This document shows positions 63,184 to 64,000 of a stretch of DNA of 64,000 nucleotides, piece after piece (the first letter of the stretch is position 1; each line of letters starts with the position of its first letter). The notes under the pieces were generated by a model. It ran no database searches. It had not been told where the DNA came from and saw only the letters and a list, made by a program, of their open reading frames with translations. The position numbers and the translations under genes were made by a program. Origin of the DNA: Corynebacterium suedekumii (GTDB lineage Bacteria; Actinomycetota; Actinomycetes; Mycobacteriales; Mycobacteriaceae); the NCBI RefSeq assembly GCF_030252185.1, contig NZ_CP126970.1:310001-374000 (forward strand). The letters are read 5' to 3'.

Positions 63184-63936
63184 CTAGCGGCGGGGCTGGT
63201 GGGCCTCGATGAATCGGTAGTACTCGAGGTCGTGGAGGCGGGAGGCGGCGGCCTCGTCGACGATGACGGTGGCGTACTCGTGCAGCTGGAGCACCGACGC
63301 CGGGCAGGAGGCGGTGACCGGCCCCTCGACCAGCTTGTGCACCGCGTCGGCCTTCCCTGCGCCGGTGGCGAGCAGCAGCAGGTGGCCGGCGCGTCGGATG
63401 GTGCCCAGGCCCTGGGTGAGGACGTGGATGGGGACCTCGTCGGCGGAGTCGAAGAAGCGGGCGTTGTCGGCGACGGTCTGCGGGTGCAGGGTCTTCATCC
63501 GGGTGCGTGACGCGAGGGAGGAGCCGGGTTCGTTGAAGCCGACGTGACCGTTGGTGCCCACCCCCAGCAGCTGGATGTCCACGCCGCCGGCGGCGGTGAT
63601 GGCGTCCTCGTAGGCCTGGCCGCCCTGCTCGGGGTCGGGACCGTGGACCGCCTCGTCGGGGATGTCGACGTGGGAGGTGAACTCGCGGCGGATGGTGCGG
63701 TGGTAGCTCTGCTCGTGGTCGCGGGGCAGGCCGATGTACTCGTCGAGGAGGAACGCACGGCAGTCGGCGAAGCTGACCTCGCCGGCGTCGTAGCGGCGGA
63801 TGAGTTCGCGGTAGGTGGCCACGGGGGTGGAGCCGGTGGCCAGGCCGAGGGTGGCGCCCCGGCGGGCGAAGTCGGCGAGGATGTCGGCGGCGGCGACGGC
63901 CACGTCGGTGGCGGTGGGGCGGAGGAGGATGTCCAC
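63184..63936 (-). CDS. nagB: Glucosamine-6-phosphate deaminase
   Basis: A 250-aa enzyme turning glucosamine-6-phosphate into fructose-6-phosphate and ammonia. Motifs [50 protein letters not shown] and the active-site segment [20 protein letters not shown] are clear. GTG start at 63936, 12 bp after nagA. Together they feed N-acetylglucosamine into glycolysis. Confidence 0.96.
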   Translation of the reverse strand: MDILLRPTATDVAVAAADILADFARRGATLGLATGSTPVATYRELIRRYDAGEVSFADCRAFLLDEYIGLPRDHEQSYHRTIRREFTSHVDIPDEAVHGPDPEQGGQAYEDAITAAGGVDIQLLGVGTNGHVGFNEPGSSLASRTRMKTLHPQTVADNARFFDSADEVPIHVLTQGLGTIRRAGHLLLLATGAGKADAVHKLVEGPVTASCPASVLQLHEYATVIVDEAAASRLHDLEYYRFIEAHQPRR

Positions 63937-63948
63937 TGTCGGGTGTCC

Positions 63949-64000
63949 TTAACGGTTGTCGGTGATGATCTCGCCGCCGGCTACGACGAGCATGACCTGT
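63949..64000 (-). CDS. nagA: N-acetylglucosamine-6-phosphate deacetylase, C-terminal end
   Basis: Only the last 16 codons are in the window: QVMLVVAGGEIITDNR, then TAA. The position directly before nagB and the terminal VxxGE pattern fit NagA, but the fragment alone would not prove it. Confidence 0.6.
   Translation of the reverse strand, partial: QVMLVVAGGEIITDNR

Overview
ORGANISM. The window is from a high-GC Actinobacterium, almost certainly Corynebacterium. Gene content and order from 1 to about 21.1 kb follow what I remember of Corynebacterium glutamicum ATCC 13032: purB, an aminotransferase, purD, a HIT protein, phoRS, pqo, cgmA/cgmR, ddh, thrE, otsA, a small lipoprotein, otsB and the LacI-type regulator ipsA. 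The right edge (nagA-nagB) is also a corynebacterial core pair. Insertion sequences of the IS1628 (IS6) and IS5564-like (IS481) types, frequent GTG starts and probable leaderless promoters fit the genus. No database search was possible, so gene symbols rest on recognised sequence and synteny.

LAYOUT. (1) 1-22.5 kb, core: purine synthesis; the PhoRS phosphate-starvation two-component system; pyruvate:quinone oxidoreductase divergent from a multidrug MFS pump fused to its TetR regulator, with a 30-bp palindrome between them; diaminopimelate dehydrogenase; tRNA-Thr(TGT); threonine exporter; a histone-H1-like protein; trehalose synthesis (OtsA, and OtsB fused to an extra domain); IpsA. (2) 22.5-33 kb, mobile-element pile-up: a decayed ABC gene pair cut by an ISL3 element, a TetR regulator with a hydrolase gene split by an IS3 element, an IS21 element with IstA and IstB in one ORF, and an IS1628 copy split by a second, inverted IS3 copy. 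(3) 33-39.5 kb, low-density accessory DNA: a flippase-like protein, a decayed IS21 element and several small unknown genes. (4) 39.5-42.6 kb, an IS481-type element whose inverted repeats enclose the transposase plus a zinc-protease gene and a MerR/TipAS regulator. (5) 42.7-48.5 kb, a lower-GC cassette (two-component system plus an ABC exporter with two permeases) between IS1628 sequences. (6) 48.6-58.2 kb, an HTH/PIN toxin-antitoxin pair whose toxin is cut by an IS21 element, a DUF981-type membrane protein operon, an exported beta-carbonic anhydrase, and a segment between inverted IS1628 copies carrying a resolvase and a secreted four-cysteine peptide with a partner gene. (7) 58.2-60.8 kb, a second 2580-bp IS21 copy. 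(8) 60.8-64 kb, core again: rlmB-cysS and nagA-nagB.

HOW THE PARTS WORK TOGETHER. The core genes cover purine, lysine/cell wall, trehalose/mycolate-envelope, threonine export and phosphate regulation. The roughly 38-kb middle is an insertion and recombination hot spot. Several insertions can be undone on paper: the hydrolase (TSD CAG), the PIN toxin (TSD CCTAC) and the IS1628 transposase (TSD AAC). This shows the interrupted genes were intact until recently. Several single-base frameshifts in otherwise conserved genes may be real decay or sequencing error and should be checked on reads.

BEST CANDIDATES FOR SOMETHING NEW. The cargo-carrying IS481 element at 39.8-42.6 kb, the secreted four-cysteine peptide operon at 56.7-57.3 kb, the transporter-regulator fusion at 9.8-11.7 kb and the OtsB fusion at 18.7-20.0 kb.
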